In this document: positions 14,956-21,935 of the stretch, piece after piece
Position numbering within the stretch: position 1 is the first letter of the stretch
Layout: every line of letters starts with the position of its first letter
Assembly: GCF_946481715.1 (NCBI RefSeq)
Contig: NZ_CAMLOV010000049.1
Location: forward strand, 1 to 33,124
Direction: 5' to 3'
DNA: 33,124 bases
Source: an uncultured Mucilaginibacter sp.
Lineage (GTDB): Bacteria; Bacteroidota; Bacteroidia; Sphingobacteriales; Sphingobacteriaceae
Position numbers and translations under genes: made by a program
Notes under the pieces: model-generated
What the model was told of the DNA's origin: nothing
The model's database searches: none
What the model saw: only the letters and a program-made list of their open reading frames with translations

Positions 14956-17045
14956 GATTGTAATACCGCCTCTCTTTTATCTTTAACCGTCTGCAAAAAC
15001 GCGGTAGCCTGTTGTTTGTAAGCTGTCGCAAATTCTTCAGACGGTTCGTTTTTGTTTATTTGCAGTACCAGGTCGCTAAAAGTACTTTCAAAGCTAATTT
15101 CACCTGTTGCTACGTAGCTGTTATCAAATTCCTTAATAATACCGGATTGTGTACTGCTGTTTACGCCTTTATCAAGCAATAAAGCCTTGGCCGCGCTGAT
15201 CATGGTGTTATAAGAATGGTAAATGGCATCGCTCCATAAACCTTTAGCGTAAGCACTGTTACTCCAGCCCAGTTTCTCTTCGCTTTCGAATAATAAGGTG
15301 GCAACCAGGTCGATTATCACACCGGCACATTCGCCCACACCAATGGCGCTTACGTATGTTTCCTGATGGCCCCAATCTACAAACTCATCATCGGTTAGGG
15401 TGGTCAGATCGGCAAGCGGTTTTAACAAGCGGTAAAAGTAATCTTTACCCTGCCTGTCGTAGTAAGCGTGGTAGGTTTCGTTTTCCTCCGCAAAAGCTTT
15501 GTAATCATCCAACACAGCCCGCAAAGCATGCGTTGCGCGTTTGGATGGTACCTTAATAACCCTGTCTGCTGCACGGCCAATACCATTGCCTACGGTGCCA
15601 CCGCCCAGCATTACCTGTACAGATGGCAATACTTTTGCGCCCGCTTTTAGCGAACTGCCATGGAAGCCAATATGCGCCAAACCGTGCTGGCCGCAGCTGT
15701 TCATACAGCCGCTTATTTTTATTTTGATCTCGCGGTTGAAGATCAGGTCTTCGTATTCGTTGTAGATAACATCTTCCAGCACCCTGGCCATGGTCATGCT
15801 GTTGCTGATGCCGAGGTTACAAGTATCTGTGCCAGGGCAGGTAGTTACATCGGCAAGGCTATCAAAACCCGGTGTAGCAAAGTCTAAAGCGTTTAAGCCC
15901 TGATATAAGGCGGGCAATGCTTCCTTGCGGATAAACTTTAACAGCAGGCCCTGGTTTTGGGTGATGCGTATCTCATCGCCAACATAGGGGCGGATGGCAT
16001 CAACCAGTTTACGGGCAACATCGGTAGGGATATCGCCAACCGGCACTTTAATATACACGCCAAAGAAACCCTCTTGCTTTTGTTCGAAAACGTTGGTAGC
16101 CAGCCATTGCTCGTAGCGGAATGGGTTGGTAATTTCTATAGCCGGATACCCGATAACCTCTGGCAAAGCAGGAGTGGGTACTGTTTCGCGGTTGATAGGG
16201 TAAGTTTTTACTTTGATAGCAGTACGTTCTTCTTTAGCCAAACGCAGTACTTCCTCTAAACCCATCTTTTGTATTAAATACTTTAAACGGGCTTTGTTAC
16301 GGTTATTACGTTCCCCATAACGGTCAAAAACGCGGATGATGGCTTCAGTATAAGGTATAAGCTGGTCTTCCGGCAGGAAATCTTCCACCGGGCTGGCCAA
16401 TAAGGGCTGTGCGCCAAGGCCACCGCCAAGCATCACTTTAAAACCGCGCTCGCCGTTCTCTTTCAACTTTGGGATAAAACCCAGGTCGTGGATATAGGAG
16501 AAAGCCGTATCCTCATCGCTTGAGGAGAAGGAGATCTTAAACTTGCGCCCCATTTCCTGGCAGACAGGGTTACGCAGGAAGTACTCAAACGTAGCCTGTG
16601 CGTAAGGCGAAACATCAAAGGGTTCCTTTGGGTCGATACCCGAAGTAGGGGATGAAGTTACATTCCTTACCGTGTTACCGCATGCTTCGCGCAGGGTGAT
16701 ATCGTCGCGCTCCAATTCGGCCCAAAGTTGTGGGGTACGGTCGAGGCTTACGTAATGGATCTGGATATCCTGGCGGGTAGTGAGGTGCAGGTTGCCGCTT
16801 CCGTACTCGTCGGATATGTCGGCAATCTTTAGTAACTGCTTAAAAGTAACTTTACCGAAGGGCAGTTTTATACGCACCATCTGTACGCCGGGTTGGCGCT
16901 GGCCGTAAACGCCACGTGCTAAACGCAGGCTGCGGAACTTCTCATCATGTATTTTACCCTCACGGAACGCGCGTATCTTCCTTTCCAGGTCGATAATATC
17001 TTGTTCAACTATAGGGTTCTCCAGTTCTGTCCTGAAGCTCTGCAT
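14952..17045 (-). CDS. Siroheme-dependent sulfite (nitrite) reductase with HEPN-like C-terminus
   Basis: A 697-residue enzyme. It has two ferredoxin-like half domains and two siroheme/Fe4S domains; the cluster and siroheme ligands are Cys403-x5-Cys409 (TTCPGTDTCN) and Cys447-x3-Cys451 (SGCMNSCGQH). The NirA/CysI family reaches about residue 555. Beyond it comes an extra region of about 130 residues, with an AYAKGLWSDAIYHSYNTM helix and AAKALLLDKGV, which looks like a HEPN domain (no R-x4-6-H ribonuclease motif). Both sulfite and nitrite reductases share this core; the surrounding APS reductase, CysDN and siroheme genes favour sulfite to sulfide. It is the first gene of the operon, 25 bp after an intrinsic terminator in its leader. 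Confidence 0.92.
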   Translation of the reverse strand: MQSFRTELENPIVEQDIIDLERKIRAFREGKIHDEKFRSLRLARGVYGQRQPGVQMVRIKLPFGKVTFKQLLKIADISDEYGSGNLHLTTRQDIQIHYVSLDRTPQLWAELERDDITLREACGNTVRNVTSSPTSGIDPKEPFDVSPYAQATFEYFLRNPVCQEMGRKFKISFSSSDEDTAFSYIHDLGFIPKLKENGERGFKVMLGGGLGAQPLLASPVEDFLPEDQLIPYTEAIIRVFDRYGERNNRNKARLKYLIQKMGLEEVLRLAKEERTAIKVKTYPINRETVPTPALPEVIGYPAIEITNPFRYEQWLATNVFEQKQEGFFGVYIKVPVGDIPTDVARKLVDAIRPYVGDEIRITQNQGLLLKFIRKEALPALYQGLNALDFATPGFDSLADVTTCPGTDTCNLGISNSMTMARVLEDVIYNEYEDLIFNREIKIKISGCMNSCGQHGLAHIGFHGSSLKAGAKVLPSVQVMLGGGTVGNGIGRAADRVIKVPSKRATHALRAVLDDYKAFAEENETYHAYYDRQGKDYFYRLLKPLADLTTLTDDEFVDWGHQETYVSAIGVGECAGVIIDLVATLLFESEEKLGWSNSAYAKGLWSDAIYHSYNTMISAAKALLLDKGVNSSTQSGIIKEFDNSYVATGEISFESTFSDLVLQINKNEPSEEFATAYKQQATAFLQTVKDKREAVLQS

Positions 17046-17070
17046 ATCAGTATTTAATTTAGTTTAGTAT

Positions 17071-17101
17071 AAAAAAGCCCCTTCGCTGTGGCTGAAGAGG
17101 C
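17071..17101 (-). terminator. Leader terminator (attenuator) of the sulfite reductase operon
   Basis: In the minus-strand RNA, 17101-17094 (GCCTCTTC) pairs over 8 bp, one a G-U pair, with 17084-17077 (GAAGGGGC), around a 9-nt loop, followed by six U (17071-17076). It stands 25 bp before the start codon and downstream of the promoter, so it would end the operon's own leader transcript unless disrupted. Confidence 0.75.
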
Positions 17102-17200
17102 ATATATTTTTAATTCTACCACCTTACAGCCACGATTTATCGCCTTGCATACAGCAATATATCAGGTTGGTGTGGTATATAAAATTTGTATTCATTGTTT
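17102..17200 (-). promoter_or_regulatory. Structured leader, candidate riboswitch or attenuator aptamer
   Basis: The minus-strand RNA before the terminator can fold into a junction closed by UACCAC pairing with GUGGUA, enclosing a UUGC-UGUAU-GCAA hairpin and a CGA-UAAA-UCG hairpin. A 7-nt segment GUGGCUG (minus strand of 17127-17133) is complementary to CAGCCAC in the 5' side and loop of the terminator (17088-17094), a possible antiterminator or pseudoknot pairing. The region does not show the SAM-I core or a B12 box. Ligand or protein unknown. Confidence 0.45.
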
Positions 17201-17208
17201 CTATACCC

Positions 17209-17238
17209 CAAATATATACATACTATAGGGGAATAGTA
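17209..17238 (-). promoter_or_regulatory. Promoter and palindromic operator of the sulfite reductase operon
   Basis: On the minus strand the -7 box TATATTTG (17209-17216) matches TAnnTTTG exactly, but no TTTG stands at the -33 place. Instead the 18-bp palindrome TACTAT-N6-ATAGTA (17221-17238, perfect 6-bp arms) fills that region. This suggests an activator-dependent promoter, perhaps a sulfur regulator; the regulator is not in the window. Confidence 0.55.
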
Positions 17239-17290
17239 GAATTTATTTTAAAAAAGTATGGATTTGATTTTTGGATGACGAAAAGCCATT

Positions 17291-17415
17291 TCGTCTTTGC
17301 GAGCGATAGCGCAGCAATCATCGGCAATAAGGCCCACTTGCAACTCCACTCTGCTTGCCCATGATAGCCACGCCGCCCTTTTGCACCACCTCCCCGCCGC
17401 GCTTCGCAATGACGA
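17291..17415. repeat. Intergenic repeat with CGTCATTGCGA-type ends
   Basis: The left end CGTCTTTGCGAGCG and right end CGCTTCGCAATGACG are imperfect inverted copies. A third half-copy, ACTCGCAATGACG, lies at 24763-24775. It occupies most of the gap between the RidA-like gene and the sulfite reductase operon. No coding capacity. Confidence 0.6.
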
Positions 17416-17433
17416 TGGGGAGAGGGTACCGTA

Positions 17434-17462
17434 TAAAAAAAGCACCGCCTTGCGGCAGTGCT
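17434..17462 (-). terminator. Intrinsic terminator after the speA-ridA region
   Basis: AGCAC-x-GCC (17441-17449) pairs with GGC-x-GTGCT (17454-17462) around TTGC; on the minus strand seven U follow (17434-17440). It ends transcripts coming from speA and the RidA-like gene, and so isolates the sulfite reductase promoter from read-through. Confidence 0.85.
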
Positions 17463-17481
17463 TTCAATATTTAAAGCGAGA

Positions 17482-17535
17482 TTCTTAGGTTGTATAATCC
17501 AGAATTTTCAAAACCTGTTTCCTGTTGTGAATCTC
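17482..17535 (-). pseudogene. Diverged copy of the 3' end of speA
   Basis: The minus strand reads E-I-H-N-R-K-Q-V-L-K-I-L-D-Y-T-T-stop here, against E-E-Q-N-S-K-Q-V-L-K-I-L-G-Y-T-T-stop at the end of speA (17975-18025). By hand count 41 of 54 bases agree, including the stop codon and the next three bases, with no gap. Most differences are at third codon positions and silent, so both copies diverged while coding. It begins 12 bp after the RidA-like stop codon, in the same frame, and is followed by the terminator. It has no start codon and is a remnant. Confidence 0.85.
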
Positions 17536-17547
17536 CCGGCAGTATGG

Positions 17548-17943
17548 TTAATCAATAACTGCGATCGCGTCAACTTCGATCAGGTAGCCGGGGGAAAGCG
17601 TTGCCACACCGAGTACTACGTCCGCCGGTTTATACTCTCCAAACAACGATAGCCGTGCCGCTTCAATAATCGGCAAACATTCGTCGCGTTCGTAATTCAC
17701 AACATAGATTGTGATTCTGGTAACCTGTGCAGGCCGGGCGCCGGCTGCAGCAAGTGCCCGGCCAAGGTTGCTAAATACCTGTCGCGCCTGAATCGCCAGG
17801 TCACCCGGGCCAACAAGTTTGCCATTTATATCCTCGGGCTCCTGGCCTGAGACGAATACCATCTTGCTTCCCGTCGCAACCACTACTTGTGTATATGTTT
17901 GCGGGATAGGCAAGTCTTTAGGGTTGATGTATTCGAGCGCCAT
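17548..17943 (-). CDS. Rid (YjgF/YER057c/UK114) family protein, probably not archetypal RidA
   Basis: A 131-residue Rid-fold protein, normally a trimer. Landmarks: VFVSGQ (29-34), QARQVFSNLGRALAAAGA, and the C-terminal YLIEVDAIAVID with the conserved Glu123. RidA proper needs an Arg in the P-A-R motif to hydrolyse enamine/imine intermediates; here it reads KPADVV, with Asp108 in that place, so RidA deaminase activity is doubtful and another Rid subfamily is likely. It follows speA by 31 bp. It is flanked by two versions of the speA 3' end, is about 54% GC by hand count against about 40% in sampled parts of speA, and has a canonical AAGGAG ribosome site. All three point to acquisition by transfer. 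Confidence 0.88.
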   Translation of the reverse strand: MALEYINPKDLPIPQTYTQVVVATGSKMVFVSGQEPEDINGKLVGPGDLAIQARQVFSNLGRALAAAGARPAQVTRITIYVVNYERDECLPIIEAARLSLFGEYKPADVVLGVATLSPGYLIEVDAIAVID

Positions 17944-17952
17944 TTATTAAGT

Positions 17953-17958
17953 CTCCTT
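17953..17958 (-). promoter_or_regulatory. Canonical Shine-Dalgarno site AAGGAG
   Basis: AAGGAG on the minus strand, 9 nt before the ATG of the Rid-family gene. Strong Shine-Dalgarno sites are uncommon in Bacteroidota and the starts of the neighbouring genes lack one, so it supports a foreign origin of this gene. Confidence 0.7.
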
Positions 17959-17974
17959 ATTTATTATAGTTTTC

Positions 17975-19369
17975 TTAGGTTGTGTAACCTAATATTTTTA
18001 ATACTTGTTTACTGTTTTGCTCCTCACCAAATACTTCAAAGTTGAATGTTTCATCCCTATTCCTACGGATGATAACGTGTTTTGGAGAGGGCAACAGGCA
18101 GTGGTGTATGCCACCATAGCCGCTAAGTACTTCCTGGTAAGCGCCTGTGTTAAAGAAACCAAGGTATTGTACTTTTCGTGTCTTAGGCATAAACACACTG
18201 TTCATGTGGGCTTCCTGGTTGTAGTAATCCTGCCCGTCGCAGGTGATACCGCCAAGGTTTACGCGCTCGTACTCGCTGTCCCAGTTATTTACTGGCAGCA
18301 GGATATATTTTTGGTTAAGCGCCCAAACATCTGGCAGGTTGGTAATGAACGAGCCATCCAGCATCAGCCAGCGTTCGCGGTCGTTCTGCTGCTTGCGGCC
18401 CAGTACCTTATATAATATCCCCGAAGCTTCGGCCACGGTGTATTTGCCAAATTCGGTAATGATATCCGGCTCCATGGTATCGTGCTCGGCACAGATCTCT
18501 TTAATACGGCTCACAATCTCGTTGATCATGTACTCGTAATCAAAATCAAACACCAGCGAATCTTTAAAAGGCATCCCACCGCCAATATCCAGCGTATCCA
18601 AAGCAGGGTTTACTTTTTTGAATTTGCAGTAAAGCGTAACGTATTTCTCCAGCTCGTTCCAGTAATATGGGGTATCAGAAATACCCGAGTTAATGAAGAA
18701 ATGCAGCAATTTTACCTGGAAATTTGGGTTATCCTCAATTTTATTGTGGTAAAAATCTATCACATCCTCCATACGCACACCAAGGCGCGAGGTGTAGAAC
18801 TGCGAATCGGGCTGCTCTTCCGCGGCTATACGGATGCCGAGGTTGCAGGGGGTATCAATGTCTATCTCATCGTCGTACAGGTTAAATTCTTCCTTGTTAT
18901 CCAGTACGGGGATGATATTGGTAAACCCATCGTGCAGCATATCGATGATATACTGCTTGTACTGAAACGTTTTAAACCCGTTGCAAATAACCGTAACATC
19001 CTTATTTAGTGCGCCTTTCTTTTCAAGTGCATCTATCATCGGCATATCAAAAGCTGATGACGTTTCCAGGTGGATCTCGTTCTTCAGCGCTTCTTCTACA
19101 ATGTGGCGGAAGTGCGAGCTTTTGGTGCAATAGCAATATTTATAGCTGCCGCGGTAATTATTTTTGATGATGGCCTGCTGAAATAACAGTTTTGCCTGCT
19201 GTATCTTTTTAGTGATCATAGGCAGATAAGTGAAGCGTAGGGGGGTGCCATACGTTTCTATCATCTCCATTAAATTAAGGTCCTGAAAGTAAAGTTCATC
19301 GTCGATGATCTCGAAACCATCCTGCGGGAACCCAACGCTTAAGTCAAGAAAGTCCTGGTAACTCTGCAT
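17975..19369 (-). CDS. speA: Arginine decarboxylase (biosynthetic, short Bacteroidota form)
   Basis: A 464-residue fold-III PLP decarboxylase (alanine racemase-like barrel, then beta-domain). Seen: the lysine-bearing strand SYKYCYCTKSSHF (PLP lysine probably Lys83), the phosphate-binding DIGGGMPF (261-268), EFGKYTVAEASG (306-317), and CDGQDYY (377-383) that completes the active site across the dimer. The form is shorter than the 630-residue E. coli SpeA but usual in this phylum. It would convert arginine to agmatine for polyamine synthesis; a related diamine-type substrate cannot be excluded. Its last 16 codons recur in diverged form at 17482-17535, so its 3' end may itself have been replaced by recombination. 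A -7-like box is not exact. Confidence 0.85.
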   Translation of the reverse strand: MQSYQDFLDLSVGFPQDGFEIIDDELYFQDLNLMEMIETYGTPLRFTYLPMITKKIQQAKLLFQQAIIKNNYRGSYKYCYCTKSSHFRHIVEEALKNEIHLETSSAFDMPMIDALEKKGALNKDVTVICNGFKTFQYKQYIIDMLHDGFTNIIPVLDNKEEFNLYDDEIDIDTPCNLGIRIAAEEQPDSQFYTSRLGVRMEDVIDFYHNKIEDNPNFQVKLLHFFINSGISDTPYYWNELEKYVTLYCKFKKVNPALDTLDIGGGMPFKDSLVFDFDYEYMINEIVSRIKEICAEHDTMEPDIITEFGKYTVAEASGILYKVLGRKQQNDRERWLMLDGSFITNLPDVWALNQKYILLPVNNWDSEYERVNLGGITCDGQDYYNQEAHMNSVFMPKTRKVQYLGFFNTGAYQEVLSGYGGIHHCLLPSPKHVIIRRNRDETFNFEVFGEEQNSKQVLKILGYTT

Positions 19370-19594
19370 TTATTAAAATTTTGGCAAAAATGTAATTTTA
19401 AAACGGATTTTTTGCGAAAATGTTGGTGTATTTTATAGCTGTATTGTAATTTGTTTGTGCAGGTTAAGGTAAGGTTAAGCCAGTGTTGCCTACGCTTTCA
19501 ATTTGCCGGATTTTTATTTTGGGGGTACATGCAGGCATAGTTGGACAAGACAGCGCGCCATCCGGCAGACCAGGGCTACAAATTCCGCGGTACA

Positions 19595-19651
19595 TTTTTC
19601 CCGGGTTTTCCCGAGTTTTCTCGGTGTTTTTCTGTGTTTTCCTTTGCTTTT
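19595..19651. other. Helically phased T-tracts (predicted curved DNA)
   Basis: Runs of four or five T begin at 19595, 19606, 19616, 19627, 19637 and 19648, spaced 11, 10, 11, 10 and 11 bp, a mean of 10.6 that equals the turn of B-DNA. Phased tracts of this kind bend DNA. The 497-bp gap 19370-19866 also holds the palindrome at 19741 and a promoter; I see no other gene in it. Confidence 0.6.
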
Positions 19652-19740
19652 CTGTAAGATGTGCAGGGTTAAGTATTATCGACTTTAACCGCCTCACCGA
19701 AAGTTGCCAATGACAAAAACCAAACTAATGAAGTGCTCGT

Positions 19741-19758
19741 TTCACATCGTGATGTGAA
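19741..19758. promoter_or_regulatory. 18-bp palindrome, candidate operator
   Basis: TTCACATC-GT-GATGTGAA has perfect 8-bp arms. It ends 6 bp before the -33 box of the small-ORF promoter. It resembles, but does not have the spacing of, the TGTGA-N6-TCACA CRP site, so the binding protein is unknown. Confidence 0.55.
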
Positions 19759-19764
19759 GTTGAT

Positions 19765-19796
19765 TTTGCGCAAAACCGCAAAAATTTTTAACTTTC
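19765..19796 (+). promoter_or_regulatory. Promoter of the 59-residue ORF
   Basis: TTTG (19765-19768), a 20-bp spacer and TAACTTTC (19789-19796), one base from TAnnTTTG. The predicted leader is about 65 nt to the start codon at 19867. Confidence 0.5.
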
Positions 19797-19866
19797 AATT
19801 GCCCCTTTTCGTCAGCCCCGGTGGGATGCTTTACAAGACTAAACCGTACCTTCAAGAAAATATATT

Positions 19867-20046
19867 ATGATTACCGAAGAAGAGAAAAACGTTATCCTGA
19901 ATACCTACAAATGGATTAAAGTGCCAAAGTACACAGATGATGATACCTTATCCTGGGAAGAACGGTATAACCGGCTAAATGAGCATCATATCACAGAAAC
20001 CACCTTCCTTATTGATAAGATAAGAGCGATAATTGCAAACATATGA
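19867..20046 (+). CDS. Small hypothetical protein (59 residues)
   Basis: An ATG-started frame that encodes an acidic, mostly helical 59-residue protein beginning MITEEEKNVIL and ending KIRAIIANI. I do not recognise it. Support comes from a promoter with good spacing, an upstream palindrome, ordinary coding composition (WEERYNRLNEHHI reads as a normal helix), and lack of any competing gene on the other strand. No signal peptide, cysteines or membrane segment. A regulatory or toxin/antitoxin-like role would be a guess. Confidence 0.55.
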   Translation: MITEEEKNVILNTYKWIKVPKYTDDDTLSWEERYNRLNEHHITETTFLIDKIRAIIANI

Positions 20047-20142
20047 GAGGGTATGTTTTGTGGCGCTGCCTTCGGCACAATCCGAAAGCGGGGACGCTTA
20101 AAAATTGCATCCGGGAGTGACGCCCGGCTTGGCGGCAAATTA

Positions 20143-21312
20143 TCAGGTAAGCTGTTTTAACAATTGCTCAACCTCGTCTCCGTATTTTTCTGCATAGCCA
20201 AACTTTAATGATAATTCAAAATTTTTGATGGCTTCCACTGCATTGCCTGTTTCCATGAAAATAAGGCCTTTGTTTTTGTAAGCATAGCTGTTGCTTTTAT
20301 CCAGCCCGAGTGAGTGGTTTATTAGCGACAGGCCCTCATCCAATTCCCCGAGCTTATACTTTGCAAACCCAAGGTTATTCCAGGCGAAAGCAAATTCCGG
20401 GTCCTTTTTTACTGCCATCTCAAAAAACGGGGCAGATTCTGCAAACCTTTGCTGCAGTAATAAGTTAAATCCATGGTTATTGAGAAAGTATTGGTTTTTA
20501 GGTTGTTGTTGCAATAGCTTGTCTAATATTTTAGCAGCTTCGCCGTAATTCCCGGTTGAAATATAACCATAAGATAGGTTCAGCCAATTGTTCATATGGC
20601 CTGGTTGGATCGCTACTAATTCTTCTAATAATACCAGGGCGGACTGAAAATCGCGCAAGTCTATATAGCAACAAGCCTGCATTTCCTTAAAGTCTAAAGC
20701 ATCCGGAGCGAGCGTAAGTGCAAGCGAGCAGATCTCTCTGCAATCGTTAAACTGCCGGTATAAAAACAAATTAGTAGCATTTTTTTGCAACCGGGCCAGC
20801 TCCCTGGCTTTACCCCCAAACCGAAAAAAGAATAGGTCTATTTTACTATAAGGCCGGGTGCGAATTTGCTTTAAAACGGGCGGTAATTTTTCTAAATGTG
20901 TACTGAAACACGATGCCGTAATATCGCCGATAAGGATACCGGCTTTGTCGAAGGCTTCTTTTATTTGGTTGTCGTAACTTAAAAAGGCTAATAACAGGTG
21001 GATGGTATTGATTGCGGTTTCGCCGTTTAGCCTTGCAATTTTGTAGCAATGCTTAACGGTCCGTTCGGCGTACACAGTTAAAGGTAAACCATCTTTCAAT
21101 GTTTCTTTCCCGGTTGGCGGGTATGTCAATTTAATCTTGCTTTCCCATAACGCCGCATCACAATGCCCAAGAAAGGGCGAGGCCAAACAGTTGTTTTTTA
21201 ACATGGCCATAAATAAATGATCGGTGCTGATCAACCCGTGTTTCCAGCCGATTGATAGCTTCCTCGATTCGTTTAGTATGGTGTGGAGGTCTTCGGTAAC
21301 ATTGCTCGCCAT
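20143..21312 (-). CDS. Clp N-terminal domain plus TPR repeat protein
   Basis: A 389-residue soluble protein. Residues about 5-130 contain two Clp N-domain repeats (the first with LISTDHLFMAML, the second with ARLNGETAINTIHLLLAFL), as in the adaptor-binding N-domain of ClpA/ClpC. Residues about 173-376 form five or six TPR units; those at 207-240, 241-274, 275-308, 309-342 and 343-376 are exactly 34 residues each. No AAA+ ATPase or Walker motif exists. The fusion could present substrates or partners to a chaperone or protease, or scaffold a complex; this is inference. It converges on the 59-residue ORF and appears monocistronic. Confidence 0.8.
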   Translation of the reverse strand: MASNVTEDLHTILNESRKLSIGWKHGLISTDHLFMAMLKNNCLASPFLGHCDAALWESKIKLTYPPTGKETLKDGLPLTVYAERTVKHCYKIARLNGETAINTIHLLLAFLSYDNQIKEAFDKAGILIGDITASCFSTHLEKLPPVLKQIRTRPYSKIDLFFFRFGGKARELARLQKNATNLFLYRQFNDCREICSLALTLAPDALDFKEMQACCYIDLRDFQSALVLLEELVAIQPGHMNNWLNLSYGYISTGNYGEAAKILDKLLQQQPKNQYFLNNHGFNLLLQQRFAESAPFFEMAVKKDPEFAFAWNNLGFAKYKLGELDEGLSLINHSLGLDKSNSYAYKNKGLIFMETGNAVEAIKNFELSLKFGYAEKYGDEVEQLLKQLT

Positions 21313-21363
21313 GGGGTTAATATAACTCTTTTATGGTTATGTATAGCTGGCCGATTCATTTCA

Positions 21364-21888
21364 TCACTCTTTTACAACCTTAACATGTATTTCTTTACTA
21401 AAGGTATCCCGCGTTTTATTCCAAATAAACGGCCCAACCAAGGCCACTTTGTTTACCTTGTCGTTTTTGATCCTGATCCGCCAAAGATTTAAACTGGTAA
21501 CGCTTGTTCCTTTCATAAGCGCCGTTTCACAATCCGGCTGATTTTCGCAAAGGTTGATTTTTTCATCCTGCATAATAAACCAACCTGTATTTACGATCAC
21601 TTCGGGCCAAACTAATATTGATACTATTCTGCCGCTGAGGAACCAACAAGAGAAAACAATTGCCAGTAAAAATAATTTAGCCGCATTGAACTTTTTGTAA
21701 CACCAATAGGAGAGCAACCCAAATAAGCTTATTGAAAACAGCGGAAACACAATACCTGACTCACTAACTACTTCCATTGATTGCAAGCTGCCGCCAACCA
21801 GGTGCGAAGACAGCATATATTGAAGGGCGGTTAGCACCGACATTCCAAGTAGCACAATTAATGAGAATAGGAGAACCGTTATTTTCAC
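21364..21888 (-). CDS. Hypothetical membrane protein
   Basis: A 174-residue protein that I do not recognise. There are three hydrophobic segments, about 2-21, 45-62 and 70-90, followed by a soluble C-terminal part of about 80 residues with two cysteines in NLCENQPDCET that may form a disulfide if the tail is outside the cytoplasm. It lies 51 bp upstream, in the direction of transcription, of the ClpN-TPR gene on the same strand and could be co-transcribed with it. Confidence 0.6.
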   Translation of the reverse strand: MKITVLLFSLIVLLGMSVLTALQYMLSSHLVGGSLQSMEVVSESGIVFPLFSISLFGLLSYWCYKKFNAAKLFLLAIVFSCWFLSGRIVSILVWPEVIVNTGWFIMQDEKINLCENQPDCETALMKGTSVTSLNLWRIRIKNDKVNKVALVGPFIWNKTRDTFSKEIHVKVVKE

Positions 21889-21935
21889 TAGTATTTTCAG
21901 TTAGGGCTAAGCTGGAAGCTTAACTCATTTTAAGA

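Noticed and set aside
17102..17200. SAM-I or cobalamin riboswitch in the sulfite reductase leader
   Set aside because: Neither the SAM-I core nor the B12 box or GCCACTG element could be found; left as an unnamed candidate.
19464..19713. Overlapping frames on both strands in the speA upstream gap
   Set aside because: They translate the phased T-tract (a KTQKNTEKTRENPGK-type low-complexity peptide on the minus strand) and have no promoter or conservation signal.
19741..19758. CRP site
   Set aside because: Arms run TCACA...TGTGA in the opposite order with wrong spacing for TGTGA-N6-TCACA.
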